NCBI RefSeq assembly: GCF_051262515.1
Contig: NZ_JBIMER010000017.1
Span: forward strand, 1 to 64,000
Reading direction: 5' to 3'
From: Arthrobacter_N sp051262515
GTDB taxonomy: Bacteria; Actinomycetota; Actinomycetes; Actinomycetales; Micrococcaceae
Length of the DNA stretch: 64,000 nt
Part shown: one piece after another, positions 15,442 through 23,764 of the stretch
How positions within the stretch are numbered: the stretch's first letter is position 1
Layout of the letters: each line of letters begins with the position of its first letter
The notes under the pieces: generated by a model
Databases searched by the model: none
Told to the model about the DNA's origin: nothing
What the model saw: the letters and a program-made list of their open reading frames with translations, nothing else
Program-made: the position numbers and the translations under genes

Positions 15442-16203
15442 ATGGAGGAGCCGCTGCCCGAATTCCGGGAACCAGATCCGCGATATCGCCTGCTCGGGTC
15501 CGTGCGTCGGGGCAATGCCTTCGAGGACACGGTGGAGCACTTGCTGCGCGGCATCAAGCTGGGGATTTTCGCTCCAGGGGAACGTCTGCCCGCGGAGCGG
15601 GAGTTGGCGGAGGCGCTGGGCGTTTCGAGGGCAACTCTCCGCGATGCCCTCGCGGAGCTCCAGAAGGCCGCGTTCATCACCATCCAAAGGGGCCGTTACG
15701 GCGGGGCCGTGGTGTCGCGGAACATGCCGGCACCCAAGGGCGGACTCTTGGATAGCAGCGACCAGAGGCTCGTGGAGGATGTCCTTGTCTTCCGCGCGGT
15801 TGTGGAGCCGGCCGCCGCCGGCCGGGCAGCGTCCTCGGCACTCACCGCGGAACAGCGCACGCGACTGATGCATGCCCTGCGCGAGGTTTCCTCCGCTGAG
15901 CCAAACCAATACCGGCCGCTCGACGCCCGGCTTCATGTGGCCATTGCGGAGGCCTCCGGATCGACCATGCTAGCTGGCGCCGTCGCCGAGGCGCGGGCGG
16001 CCACTAGCGAACTGTTGGACCGCATTCCGTTCCTCCCACGGAACATCCAACATTCGAATGAACAGCATCAGGCGATCGTCGAAGCGGTACTGGAGGGTGA
16101 TTCGGTGCGCGCCGAGGCGCTGATGGCGGAGCATCTGGAGGGGACTGCCGCGCTGTTGCGCGGGTTCCTTGCCGACCCGGCGCGCGTCAACTCGACCGGC
16201 TAG
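15442..16203 (+). CDS. FadR-subfamily GntR regulator of the gamma-glutamylation operon
   Basis: Regulator of 253 residues. The winged helix-turn-helix is at about 30-95 (AERELAEALGVSRATLRDAL). The FCD ligand domain is at about 110-240, with LDARLHVAIAEASGS carrying the metal or ligand residues. It is transcribed divergently from the five-gene permease-to-SDR operon and separated from it by 224 bases, the usual position of a dedicated local regulator. Its stop TAG sits in the CTAG at 16200-16203, which is shared with the stop of a decayed convergent gene. The inducer is unknown; ethanolamine or a gamma-glutamyl intermediate would be logical. Confidence 0.85.
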   Translation: MEEPLPEFREPDPRYRLLGSVRRGNAFEDTVEHLLRGIKLGIFAPGERLPAERELAEALGVSRATLRDALAELQKAAFITIQRGRYGGAVVSRNMPAPKGGLLDSSDQRLVEDVLVFRAVVEPAAAGRAASSALTAEQRTRLMHALREVSSAEPNQYRPLDARLHVAIAEASGSTMLAGAVAEARAATSELLDRIPFLPRNIQHSNEQHQAIVEAVLEGDSVRAEALMAEHLEGTAALLRGFLADPARVNSTG

Positions 16204-16573
16204 ACGGAGGATGGGCCGAACGCCCGCGCCTGGCTGCACCGGTTGTGCTCCATGAGGATGCCGAGGGCCAGCGTGATGTTGGTGGGGCTGGATGGCTTCG
16301 ACGATGTCCCGACAGCTTTCGGTCAGATCCGCGATGAGTGTCGCCAACGAAGCGAGACCGAGGCCTGGTGCGCGTAGCGCAGGGCCGCCGGGTGTCCGCG
16401 GCGGTATCCGGCACGTTGATCGCCTCGTGGCTGGTGGCGGCCGCCAGGCAGGGGCCGGTTCCGATCTGCGGCGGCCCCGGAATCCAGCGGTGGGCGCTGG
16501 ACGTCGTCCATGCCGTCCCGGCGGTTGTGGACTGGTCCAGCGAGGCCGCGAACTCGCGGTCCTTGTCTGTCAT
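16200..16573 (-). pseudogene. decayed GAF-ANTAR transcription antiterminator
   Basis: Pieces in three frames add up to a GAF-ANTAR regulator. From the ATG at 16573 (preceded by GGGGACAG) the first frame reads MTDKDREFAASLDQ ... GTGPCLAAATSHEAINV, matching the GEGPCL segment of such GAF domains. A second frame gives YAHQASVSL, a third LIADLTESCRDIVEAIQ. The second frame then closes with NITLALGILMEHNRCSQARAF, a clear RNA-binding ANTAR signature, and a TAG at 16202-16200. Much of the GAF domain is missing, so this is a remnant with deletions and at least two frameshifts. The identity rests on recognised motifs, not a search. Confidence 0.65.
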
Positions 16574-16647
16574 CTGTCCCCAGTGAACGCCCGATACCCC
16601 GGGAAGGCAAGCGACTCCGAACCGGACGTCACGATTCGGACACACAA

Positions 16648-16663
16648 CGTGACCGCAGTCACA
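16648..16663. promoter_or_regulatory. CRP/GlxR-like operator
   Basis: CGTGA-CCGCAG-TCACA matches the TGTGA-N6-TCACA consensus at 9 of 10 positions. It lies 75 bases upstream of the ATG of the GAF-ANTAR remnant, so it may be a leftover promoter element of that gene. Confidence 0.45.
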
Positions 16664-16854
16664 AACTCCAGTATCCTTTCGATGGAAGAACCCGAGGGGG
16701 AGCGATTGCGCCACCTCGCCAAGGGTCGCCGTCCTGACCACAGCTAGCGCTGGTTCACCAGCCTGGATCGGGACCAAGCTACCCTTCCACCCACCGCAGG
16801 GCCCCCACCCGCGGACCGCCGGTACCGACAACGAGGTCGTTCTCCGGACGGATC

Positions 16855-16872
16855 CGCGGGCAGGGGCCCGCG
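16855..16872 (-). terminator. GC-rich hairpin at the end of the glycerol operon
   Basis: CGCGGGC pairs with GCCCGCG across a 4-base loop, 12 bases after the stop of the formaldehyde-dehydrogenase-type gene. There is no T-run, as is common for actinobacterial terminators. Confidence 0.5.
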
Positions 16873-16884
16873 TGCTGCCTTCCC

Positions 16885-18105
16885 CTAGTTCTTCACGTAA
16901 CCGTTCGGGTTGAGCACGTACTTGGTGGCGGCCCCGGCGTCGAACTCGGCGTAGCCCCGCGGGGCGTCGTCCAGGCCGATCGCCTTCGCGTTGACCGCCT
17001 TGGCGATCTGGATCCGGTCGTGCAGGATCGCCATCATCAGCTGGCGGTTGTACTTCATGACCGGGCATTGCCCGGTGGTGAAGGACAGCGACTTCGCCCA
17101 GCCCGTGCCCAGCGAGATGGACAGCGAGCCGACCTTGGCCTCCTCCGTGGCCGCTCCCGGGTCCCCGGTGACATAGAGCCCCGGGATACCGAGCGCGCCG
17201 CCGGCCGCCGTGATGGACATCAGGGAGTTCAACACGGTCGCGGGCGCCTCCTCCGCCTCCTTGCCGTGCCCGTGGCCGCGGGCCTCGAAGCCCACCGCGT
17301 CGACGCCGCAGTCGACCTCCGGCACGCCCAGGAGCTGTTCGATCTGGTCCGCGGGATCGCCGGCGCCGACGTTGATGGTCTCGCAGCCGAACGACCGCGC
17401 CTGCGCCAGCCGCTCGTCGTTCATGTCGCCGACGATGACGACGGCGGCGCCCAGCAGTTGCGCGCTGGCCGCGGCGGCGAGGCCCACGGGCCCCGCGCCT
17501 GCGACGTAGACGGTGGATCCCACGGTCACGCCGGCGGTGGTGGCCCCGTGGAACCCGGTGGGAAGGATGTCGGAGAGCATGGTCAGGTCCATGATCTTCT
17601 CCAGCGCCTGGTCCCGGTCCGGGAACTTCAGCAGGTTCCAGTCCGCATAGGGAACCAGCACGTACTCCGACTGGCCGCCGACCCAGCCGCCCATGTCCAC
17701 GTAGCCGTACGCGCTGCCCGGGCGGTCCGGGTTCACGTTCAGGCAGATCCCGGTCTTGCGCTCCTTGCAGTTCCGGCACCGTCCGCAGGAGATGTTGAAG
17801 GGGACGGAGCAGATGTCGCCGACCTTGATGAATTCGACGTCGGGCCCCACCTCGATCACCTCGCCGGTGATCTCATGGCCCAGGACCAGGTCCACCGGGG
17901 CCGTGGTGCGTCCGCGCACCATGTGCTGGTCGGACCCGCAGATGTTGGTGGTGACGGTCTTCAGGATGACCCCGTGGGAAACCTTGCGCCCGATGTTCGC
18001 CGGATTCACCCCCGGCCCGTCCTGCAGTTCGAAGGTCGGGTAGGGGGTGTCGATGACCTCGACCTTGCCAGGCCCCTTGTAGGCAACGGCTCTGTTTCCT
18101 GCCAT
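16885..18105 (-). CDS. fdhA: zinc-dependent, glutathione-independent formaldehyde dehydrogenase (FdhA) family
   Basis: Zinc medium-chain dehydrogenase of 406 residues that closely resembles the Pseudomonas putida formaldehyde dehydrogenase. Catalytic zinc ligands lie in NICGSDQHMVRGRT (Cys about 56) and GHEITGEV (His about 77). Structural zinc ligands lie in CGRCRNCKERKTGIC (about 107-121). YGYVDMGGWVGGQSEYVLVP and SDILPTGFHGA are diagnostic of this branch, and the NAD motif is GAGPVGLAAAA. The Pseudomonas enzyme binds NAD tightly and can dismutate aldehydes. Here the gene is the last of a glpD-glpF-glpK series, 69 bases after glpK. That suggests detoxification of an aldehyde arising from glycerol or C1 use, but this is inference. 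Confidence 0.88.
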   Translation of the reverse strand: MAGNRAVAYKGPGKVEVIDTPYPTFELQDGPGVNPANIGRKVSHGVILKTVTTNICGSDQHMVRGRTTAPVDLVLGHEITGEVIEVGPDVEFIKVGDICSVPFNISCGRCRNCKERKTGICLNVNPDRPGSAYGYVDMGGWVGGQSEYVLVPYADWNLLKFPDRDQALEKIMDLTMLSDILPTGFHGATTAGVTVGSTVYVAGAGPVGLAAAASAQLLGAAVVIVGDMNDERLAQARSFGCETINVGAGDPADQIEQLLGVPEVDCGVDAVGFEARGHGHGKEAEEAPATVLNSLMSITAAGGALGIPGLYVTGDPGAATEEAKVGSLSISLGTGWAKSLSFTTGQCPVMKYNRQLMMAILHDRIQIAKAVNAKAIGLDDAPRGYAEFDAGAATKYVLNPNGYVKN

Positions 18106-18152
18106 GGGATTTCATCCTTCTCTTGTTGTGGGTTGTGTATTGGTGTGTTTCC

Positions 18153-18171
18153 CGGTCCGCAGTGCGGACCG
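18153..18171 (-). other. hairpin between glpK and fdhA-type gene
   Basis: An 8-bp stem CGGTCCGC/GCGGACCG with a 3-base loop begins a few bases after the glpK stop. It has no T-run and lies inside an apparent operon. It may attenuate transcription or protect the upstream mRNA, giving less fdhA-type product than GlpK. Confidence 0.5.
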
Positions 18172-18174
18172 CGG

Positions 18175-19692
18175 CTATTTGACGTCGTCGTCGACCCAGT
18201 CCAGGGTCTTGGTGACGGCCTTCTTCCACAGGCGGTACTGTCGCTCGCGCTCGTTGGATTCCATCACGGGGCTCCAGCGGTTGCCTTCGCGCCAGTTCGC
18301 CACGACGTCCGCCTCGCCGTCCCAGAAGCCGACGGCGATGCCCGCCGCGTAGGCGGCGCCGAGCGCCGTCGTCTCCGCGACCTCCGGCCGCACGACATCG
18401 ACGTCGAGCAGGTCCGCCTGGAACTGCATGAGCAGCTCGTTGGCGACCATTCCGCCGTCGACCCGCAGTTCGGTGAGGTCGACGCCGGAGTCGGCGTTCA
18501 TGGCGTCGAGCACCTCCTTGGTCTGGAACGCGGTGGCCTCCAGCGCGGCGCGAGCGATGTGGTTCTTGTTGACGAAGCGCGTCAGCCCGACCAGCGCGCC
18601 GCGCGCGTCGGCGCGCCAGTGCGGCGCGAAAAGACCGGAGAACGCCGGCACGAAGTACGCGCCGCCGTTGTCCTCCACCTTGTTGGCGTAGTACTCGATG
18701 TCCTGGGACTCCTCGAACAATCCCAGGTTGTCCCGCAGCCACTGCACCAGGGAGCCGGTGACGGCGATCGCCCCCTCCAACGCGTACACCTGCGGGGCGT
18801 CCCCGATCTTGTAGCAGACCGTGGTGAGCAGGCCGTTCTTGCTGGCCACCGGCTCGGTGCCGGTGTTGAGCAGCATGAAGTTGCCCGTCCCGTAGGTGTT
18901 CTTCGCCGTGCCCTTCTCGAAGCACGCCTGGCCGAACGTGGCCGCCTGCTGGTCGCCGAGGATGCCGGCGATCGGCACGTCCGGGACCATGCCGCGCTTG
19001 CGGCCGTGGCCGTACACCTCCGAGGACGATTTGATCTCCGGGAGCATCGAGAGGGGGATGCGCATGTCCGCGGCGATGTCCTCATTCCACGTCAGGGAGT
19101 CGATGTTCATCAACATGGTGCGGGACGCGTTGGTGACGTCGGTGACGTGCACGCCGCCGTCGGTGCCGCCGGTCATGTTCCAGAGGACCCACGTGTCCGT
19201 GTTGCCGAAGAGCAGGTCCCCGCGCTCGGCCGCCTCGCGGGCGCCCTCCACGTTGTCCAGGATCCACGTGATCTTCGGCCCCGAGAAGTAGGTGGCCAGC
19301 GGCAGGCCGACCCGGGACTTGTACTTCTCCGGCCCCTCGTCCCCGCCGAGCTCCTCGACGATCTTCTGGGTGCGCGTGTCCTGCCAGACGATCGCGTTGT
19401 AGACCGGCTTGCCCGTGGTCTTGTCCCACACCACGGTGGTCTCGCGTTGGTTGGTGATGCCGACCGCCGCGAGGTCGGTGTGCGGGATGTTGCCGCGGGT
19501 CAGGGCGAGGCCCACCGCCTCGCGGACGTTGTTCCAGATCTGCTCCGGGTTGTGCTCCACCCACCCGGCGCGCGGGAAGATCTGGTCGTGCTCCAGCTGT
19601 CCGACCGAGTGGATGGTTCCCTCGTGCGTGAAGACGATGGCCCGGGAGCTGGTGGTGCCCTGATCGATCGCGAGGACGTACTTGGTGCTCAT
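18175..19692 (-). CDS. glpK: glycerol kinase
   Basis: FGGY-family kinase of 505 residues that phosphorylates glycerol to sn-glycerol-3-phosphate. The ATP-binding start AIDQGTTSSRAIVF is at about 7-20. NAIVWQDTRT (about 95-104) contacts substrate. GDQQAATFGQACF is at about 250-262. The C-terminal FGGY signature region reads LRVDGGMVANELLMQFQADL. The start at 19692 follows AAAGGA; the longer frame to 19767 is not family-like. It lies between glpF (46 bp upstream) and the fdhA-type gene. Near the glycerol operon promoter there is a CRP-like site (22330-22345). Confidence 0.95.
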   Translation of the reverse strand: MSTKYVLAIDQGTTSSRAIVFTHEGTIHSVGQLEHDQIFPRAGWVEHNPEQIWNNVREAVGLALTRGNIPHTDLAAVGITNQRETTVVWDKTTGKPVYNAIVWQDTRTQKIVEELGGDEGPEKYKSRVGLPLATYFSGPKITWILDNVEGAREAAERGDLLFGNTDTWVLWNMTGGTDGGVHVTDVTNASRTMLMNIDSLTWNEDIAADMRIPLSMLPEIKSSSEVYGHGRKRGMVPDVPIAGILGDQQAATFGQACFEKGTAKNTYGTGNFMLLNTGTEPVASKNGLLTTVCYKIGDAPQVYALEGAIAVTGSLVQWLRDNLGLFEESQDIEYYANKVEDNGGAYFVPAFSGLFAPHWRADARGALVGLTRFVNKNHIARAALEATAFQTKEVLDAMNADSGVDLTELRVDGGMVANELLMQFQADLLDVDVVRPEVAETTALGAAYAAGIAVGFWDGEADVVANWREGNRWSPVMESNERERQYRLWKKAVTKTLDWVDDDVK

Positions 19693-19738
19693 GGCGCTTC
19701 CTTTTCGCTTGCTGTGCGGGTGCGGGTGGGGGCGGGCA

Positions 19739-20473
19739 TCAGGCGACGCCGGCGGCCAGCAGGCCACCGAGGACGCCGCCGATCAGCGGCCCGACGACGG
19801 GGACCCACGAATAGCCCCAGTCGCTGGTGCCCTTGCCCTTGATGGGCAGGAGTGCGTGGACGATGCGCGGGCCGAGGTCGCGGGCGGGGTTGATGGCGTA
19901 GCCGGTGGGGCCGCCCAGGCTCAGGCCGATGCCGACGACGAGCATCGCCACGGCCAGGGGGCCGAGCTCGTGCGGCGAGTTGGCGAACTGGAGGATGACG
20001 AACACCAGCACAAACGTCCCCAGGATCTCGGTGACGAGGTTCCAGCCGTAGGAGCGGATGGCGGGGCCGGTGGAGAAGACCGCGAGCTTCGTGGCCGGAT
20101 CGGCGTCCTCGTCGAAGTGCTTCTTATAGGCGAGGTAGGCCAGCGCGGCGCCGACCATGGCCCCGACCAGCTCACCGCTGAAGTACACCAGGGTGTTCAC
20201 GAGGTTCACCGGGACGCCCTCGGCGAAGTTCTCCTGGCCGTTGGCGATGATCCCGACCGTGACGGCCGGATTCAGGTGCGCCCCAGACCTCCAGGCGCCG
20301 AAGACGCCGGCGAAGACGCCGAGTCCCCAGCCGAACGCTATGACGATCCAGCCCCCGTTGAATCCCTTGTTCAGGGGTAGGACGACGTTGGCGACGACGC
20401 CCGCGCCAAGCAGGATCAGGAGTCCCGTCCCCATCACCTCGGATAGAAAGATTTGCCATAAGGTGACTTCCAT
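19739..20473 (-). CDS. glpF: glycerol uptake facilitator (aquaglyceroporin, MIP family)
   Basis: Membrane channel of 244 residues with six predicted helices and both NPA half-helices: HLNPAVT (about 68-74) and INPARDLGPR (about 192-201). Asp after the second NPAR is the hallmark of glycerol facilitators as opposed to water-only aquaporins. It lets glycerol equilibrate into the cell, where GlpK traps it. It sits between glpD (69 bp upstream) and glpK (46 bp downstream) on the same strand. Confidence 0.94.
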   Translation of the reverse strand: MEVTLWQIFLSEVMGTGLLILLGAGVVANVVLPLNKGFNGGWIVIAFGWGLGVFAGVFGAWRSGAHLNPAVTVGIIANGQENFAEGVPVNLVNTLVYFSGELVGAMVGAALAYLAYKKHFDEDADPATKLAVFSTGPAIRSYGWNLVTEILGTFVLVFVILQFANSPHELGPLAVAMLVVGIGLSLGGPTGYAINPARDLGPRIVHALLPIKGKGTSDWGYSWVPVVGPLIGGVLGGLLAAGVA

Positions 20474-20542
20474 TGTCTCCCTCTCTCGCGGACTTCTTTG
20501 TCCGTCCCAGCCCGTGGCGCGGTTGCCGCGGGATCCTGCGTA

Positions 20543-22297
20543 TTAGGTGTCCTTGCCCAGTGACGCGAGCGGCGCGACGTCGGTGGCGCCGAGGCGCACG
20601 GACTCGGCTGCGGCGTCGTCGGGCTCCCGTTCGGCCGCGGCCTCGGCCTCGGCGCGCGCGGTGTAGGAGGCGACCTCGCCAAGGCGCGTCGCCTCGTCCC
20701 AGCCCAGCACGCCGGCCAGGATGCCGGAGATCTCCCCGAGCGCGGCGAGCCCGCGGTCGGCGACCTCGTAGTTCAGCCGCGTGCGGTGGAGCATCGTGTC
20801 CTCGAGGTGGAGCGCGCCCTCGTGGCTGGCCGCGTAGTGGATTTCGGCGCGCAAGTAGGCCGGCGCGTGCTCCAACGGCCTGGCAAGCGAGGCGTCCTGT
20901 TCGCAGAGCCACACGATGTCCGTGATGAGCGAGCCGTAGCGGTGCAGGAGGTGGTCGACCATCGGCGCGGACCAGCCGTGCTCCTTCGCGTACCGGCGAC
21001 TGAAGTTGCGTTGAACGTCCAGGTTCACGGCGCCGACCAGCGGAACGTTGCTGGTGACGGAGGGGTTGGCCGCGGCCTCCTCGCCCAGGGCGAAGTCCAC
21101 GGCGTCCTGGGCCATTACGCGGTAGGTGGTCAGCTTCCCGCCCGCCGTGACCGTCAATCCGGGGACCGGCGAGGCCGTGGTGTGCTCGCGGGAGACCTTC
21201 GCGGAGGACGTCCCCTCCTTGGTGCCCGGCTGCAGGAGCGGCCGCAGGCCCGCCCACGTGCCGATGATGTCCTCCCGGGTGAGCGGCTTGGCCAACACGG
21301 CGTTGGCGTGCTCCAGGACGTAGTCGATGTCCGCGGACGTCGCGACCGGGTGCTGGAGCTCCTGCTCCCAGGGGGTGTCCGTGGTGCCGATCAGCCAGTA
21401 CCGCGACCACGGGATGACGAACAAGACACTCTTCTCCGTCTGCAGGATCAGTCCGGCCTCGCCGCGGATGCGCTCGCGCGGGACCACGATGTGGATGCCC
21501 TTGGACGCGAGCACCCGCAGCCCGCCGGTGCCGCCCGCGAGTGCCTCCGTCTCCTCCGTCCAGACGCCGGTGGCGTTGATGGTGTTGCGCGCGTGGACGC
21601 GGAACGAGTCTCCCCGTTCGAGGTCCCGCAACACCGCGCCGTCGATCCTGCCGGCGTCGTTCCTTGTCATTTCGACGACCTGCGTGCGGCTGGCGGCGTG
21701 GGCGCCGTGCGAGGCCGCGGTGCGGATGAGCGTGGAGACCAGCCGGGCGTCGTCGACCGATGCGTCCCAGTAGCGGATGGCGCCGACGGCGGCGTCGTGC
21801 CTGAGGTCGGGGAACAGCCGTTCCATGCCGCCGCGCGTGAGGTGGCGGTGGAAGGGGAGTGCGCGCTTGCCCGGGGCGAGGGTCGCGAGGGTGTCGTAGA
21901 GGGCGACGCCGGCGCCGACGTACGCGCGCTCCCAGACGCGGTGCTCCAGGGGATAGAGGAAGGAGACGGGGCGGACCAGGTGCGGCGCCAGGCGGTTGAT
22001 GAGCTGGTCGCGTTCGGTGAGCGCCTCGTGGACCAGGTGGAAGTCCAGCATCTGCAGGTAGCGCAGGCCGCCATGGACCAGTTTGCTGGAGCGGCTGGAG
22101 GTGCCGGCGGCCCAGTCCTGGGCCTCGACAACGCCAGTGCTCAGGCCGCGGGTGACGGCGTCGAGCGCGGTCCCCGCGCCGGTCACCCCGCCGCCGACGA
22201 CGAGGATGTCGAGCGGGTTGGCCGGGGACGAGGCCCGCATCGCCTCCAGCGCTTCGCCGCGGGCCTCGGGCGTCAGTCGTGAGGAGGGGGCGGGCAT
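20543..22297 (-). CDS. glpD: aerobic glycerol-3-phosphate dehydrogenase
   Basis: FAD-dependent membrane-associated dehydrogenase of 584 residues that oxidises glycerol-3-phosphate to dihydroxyacetone phosphate. The FAD motif is DILVVGGGVTGAGTALDA (about 31-48). GTSSRSSKLVHGGLRYLQ (about 65-82) and WLIGTTDTPWE (about 298) are family hallmarks. A C-terminal DAO_C domain follows (about 440-555). The start at 22297 was chosen because AAGGA lies upstream and the longer frame (to 22552) is not conserved-looking. First gene of glpD-glpF-glpK-fdhA; a CRP-like dyad lies 33 bases upstream. Confidence 0.93.
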   Translation of the reverse strand: MPAPSSRLTPEARGEALEAMRASSPANPLDILVVGGGVTGAGTALDAVTRGLSTGVVEAQDWAAGTSSRSSKLVHGGLRYLQMLDFHLVHEALTERDQLINRLAPHLVRPVSFLYPLEHRVWERAYVGAGVALYDTLATLAPGKRALPFHRHLTRGGMERLFPDLRHDAAVGAIRYWDASVDDARLVSTLIRTAASHGAHAASRTQVVEMTRNDAGRIDGAVLRDLERGDSFRVHARNTINATGVWTEETEALAGGTGGLRVLASKGIHIVVPRERIRGEAGLILQTEKSVLFVIPWSRYWLIGTTDTPWEQELQHPVATSADIDYVLEHANAVLAKPLTREDIIGTWAGLRPLLQPGTKEGTSSAKVSREHTTASPVPGLTVTAGGKLTTYRVMAQDAVDFALGEEAAANPSVTSNVPLVGAVNLDVQRNFSRRYAKEHGWSAPMVDHLLHRYGSLITDIVWLCEQDASLARPLEHAPAYLRAEIHYAASHEGALHLEDTMLHRTRLNYEVADRGLAALGEISGILAGVLGWDEATRLGEVASYTARAEAEAAAEREPDDAAAESVRLGATDVAPLASLGKDT

Positions 22298-22596
22298 CGA
22301 TGGCGTCCTTCCGGTTTGCGTAGAAACACTGTGCTCAACGTCACATTGGACTCCACCCTTGCACAAAGTCTTCCCGGGCGTAAGGGGGGCGGAATGCATG
22401 CTTGCCGAGGGCGTGCGCAGGTGTCGCGTCCAAGCGTGGACCGGCGTCTGTCCGCAGTTAATGTCCAAGACGCATCGCGTTGGTGTTGCGGCGGCATCGT
22501 TGACCGGTGCGCTGCTCATCCATCCGGCGCATGCGGCTGTTCGCCTCGTCACAATGGCGCGAGCCGTCGGGAAAGACCACGAGAGGGAGTTCTGCC
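22298..22596. other. divergent intergenic region between glpD and the ABC importer
   Basis: No gene is apparent. It holds the CRP-like dyad at 22330-22345 on the glpD side and a GGGAG ribosome site before the TTG start at 22597. No clear promoter hexamers for the importer were found. Confidence 0.5.
22330..22345 (-). promoter_or_regulatory. CRP/GlxR-like operator upstream of glpD
   Basis: Read on the glpD strand it is TGTGA-CGTTGA-GCACA, 9 of 10 consensus positions, centred about 40 bases before the glpD start. cAMP-receptor control of glycerol genes is established in other bacteria; here it is inferred from the motif. Confidence 0.55.
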
Positions 22597-23667
22597 TTGC
22601 TGAAAAAAACAGGCTTTCTGACGATGGCGGTTTCGGCCGCCCTGCTCTTGGCCGGCTGCGGCCAGTCCGGCGGCGACGGGGCCGGCGCGGCGGCCGGGGA
22701 GGAGGCCGGCGGCACGCTGGTCGTCTCCACGAACTCCAATTCCGAGGGCCGCGGGGAGTGGTTGGAGAAGGCCGCCGAGGAGGCCGGCTTCGACATCCAG
22801 ATTGTCGGCGCGGGGGGCGCAGACGCCACGAACAAGCTCATCGCCGAGAAGAACAACCCGGTTGCCGACGTCGTCTACGGACTCAACAACGTGTACTTCG
22901 AGCAACTCAAGACGGAGGAGGTGCTGGAGCCCTACACGCCCGCATGGTCCGGGGACGTCGACGAAAGCCTCGGCGACCCGGGAGGCGAGAAGGCGTACTG
23001 GCCGCTCGTGGAGCAGGCGATCGTCCTGTCCTACAACACCGCGGCCATCTCCCCGGAGGAGGCCCCGACGGACTGGCCGGACCTCTGGACGAAGGACGAG
23101 TTCAAGACCCGCTACGAGCGGGTCACCGGCATGGGGGGAGCGACCACGCAACTCGTCATGGCCGGCATCCTGTCCCGATACCAGGACCCGAACGGCGATC
23201 TCGGCGTCAGCGACGAGGGATGGCTGCAGATCGAGCAGTATTTCCAGAACGGCGTTCCGCAGGTCAAGGACCTGGACCTGTTTGCCCGCTTCGCGGACGG
23301 CGAGGTCGACCTGGGACAGATGCCGTCGTCGTCCATCCCCGGGCGCGAGGAGGCGTACGAGGTGGAATCGGCCTCGGTGGCCCCGGAGATCGGGGTTCCG
23401 TATGCGATCGAACAGGTCGGCATCATCGCGGGTTCCGACAAGCAGGAGCAGGCCAAGAAGTTCGTGGACTGGTTCGGGAGCGCAGAGGTGCAGGGCCAAT
23501 GGGCCCAGGAATTCGACTCGCTGCCGGTGAACGAGGCGGCGCTCGAGGAAGCGAAGCCGGAGATCGTGGAGTTCAACGCCCAGTTCGAGCGCCAGGACAT
23601 CGACTGGACGTTCGTCCAGGAGAACCTGGGGTCCTGGATCGAGAAGATCGAACTCGAATACATGTAG
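22597..23667 (+). CDS. ABC transporter substrate-binding lipoprotein (family 1, FbpA-like fold)
   Basis: Extracellular binding lipoprotein of 356 residues. The TTG start at 22597 follows GGGAG and gives LKKTGFL, a short hydrophobic segment and the lipobox LLAGC (Cys about 23). The mature part begins GGTLVVSTNSNSEG and resembles binding proteins of the iron(III)/thiamine/2-aminoethylphosphonate/phosphate-ester group. It is the first gene of an importer with ATPase (23765) and two-domain permease (24799). The paired tyrosines that hold Fe(III) in FbpA are not visible where expected, so an organic ligand is more likely. The adjacency to glycerol genes may hint at a glycerol phosphate or phosphonate. 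Confidence 0.8.
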   Translation: MLKKTGFLTMAVSAALLLAGCGQSGGDGAGAAAGEEAGGTLVVSTNSNSEGRGEWLEKAAEEAGFDIQIVGAGGADATNKLIAEKNNPVADVVYGLNNVYFEQLKTEEVLEPYTPAWSGDVDESLGDPGGEKAYWPLVEQAIVLSYNTAAISPEEAPTDWPDLWTKDEFKTRYERVTGMGGATTQLVMAGILSRYQDPNGDLGVSDEGWLQIEQYFQNGVPQVKDLDLFARFADGEVDLGQMPSSSIPGREEAYEVESASVAPEIGVPYAIEQVGIIAGSDKQEQAKKFVDWFGSAEVQGQWAQEFDSLPVNEAALEEAKPEIVEFNAQFERQDIDWTFVQENLGSWIEKIELEYM

Positions 23668-23764
23668 TAGGACCGACCCGGCGGGGGGGTGAACGGCATC
23701 GCGCCGTCCACCCCCGTCCGCCGCACCGCAATCCGCCTCTTCCAGCAACGCCCGGAGACACCCC

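Larger units (their letters stand above)
16574..16884. other. intergenic stretch with no gene
   Basis: No supported coding sequence lies in these 311 bases. They hold a CRP/GlxR-like dyad (16648-16663), a -10-like TATCCT at 16673-16678 facing plus, and a GC hairpin (16855-16872) behind the fdhA-type gene. The short plus-strand frame from the ATG at 16681 (21 codons) resembles nothing I know. Confidence 0.5.

Noticed and set aside
16681..16746. 21-codon plus-strand ORF after a CRP-like site
   Set aside because: No ribosome site, no similarity, and it ends before anything meaningful; not enough to call a gene.
17020..19842. 940-codon open frame on the plus strand across the glycerol operon
   Set aside because: Antisense shadow of fdhA-type and glpK genes caused by high GC in the third position; low-complexity Arg/Ala/Gly/Val-rich translation without motifs.
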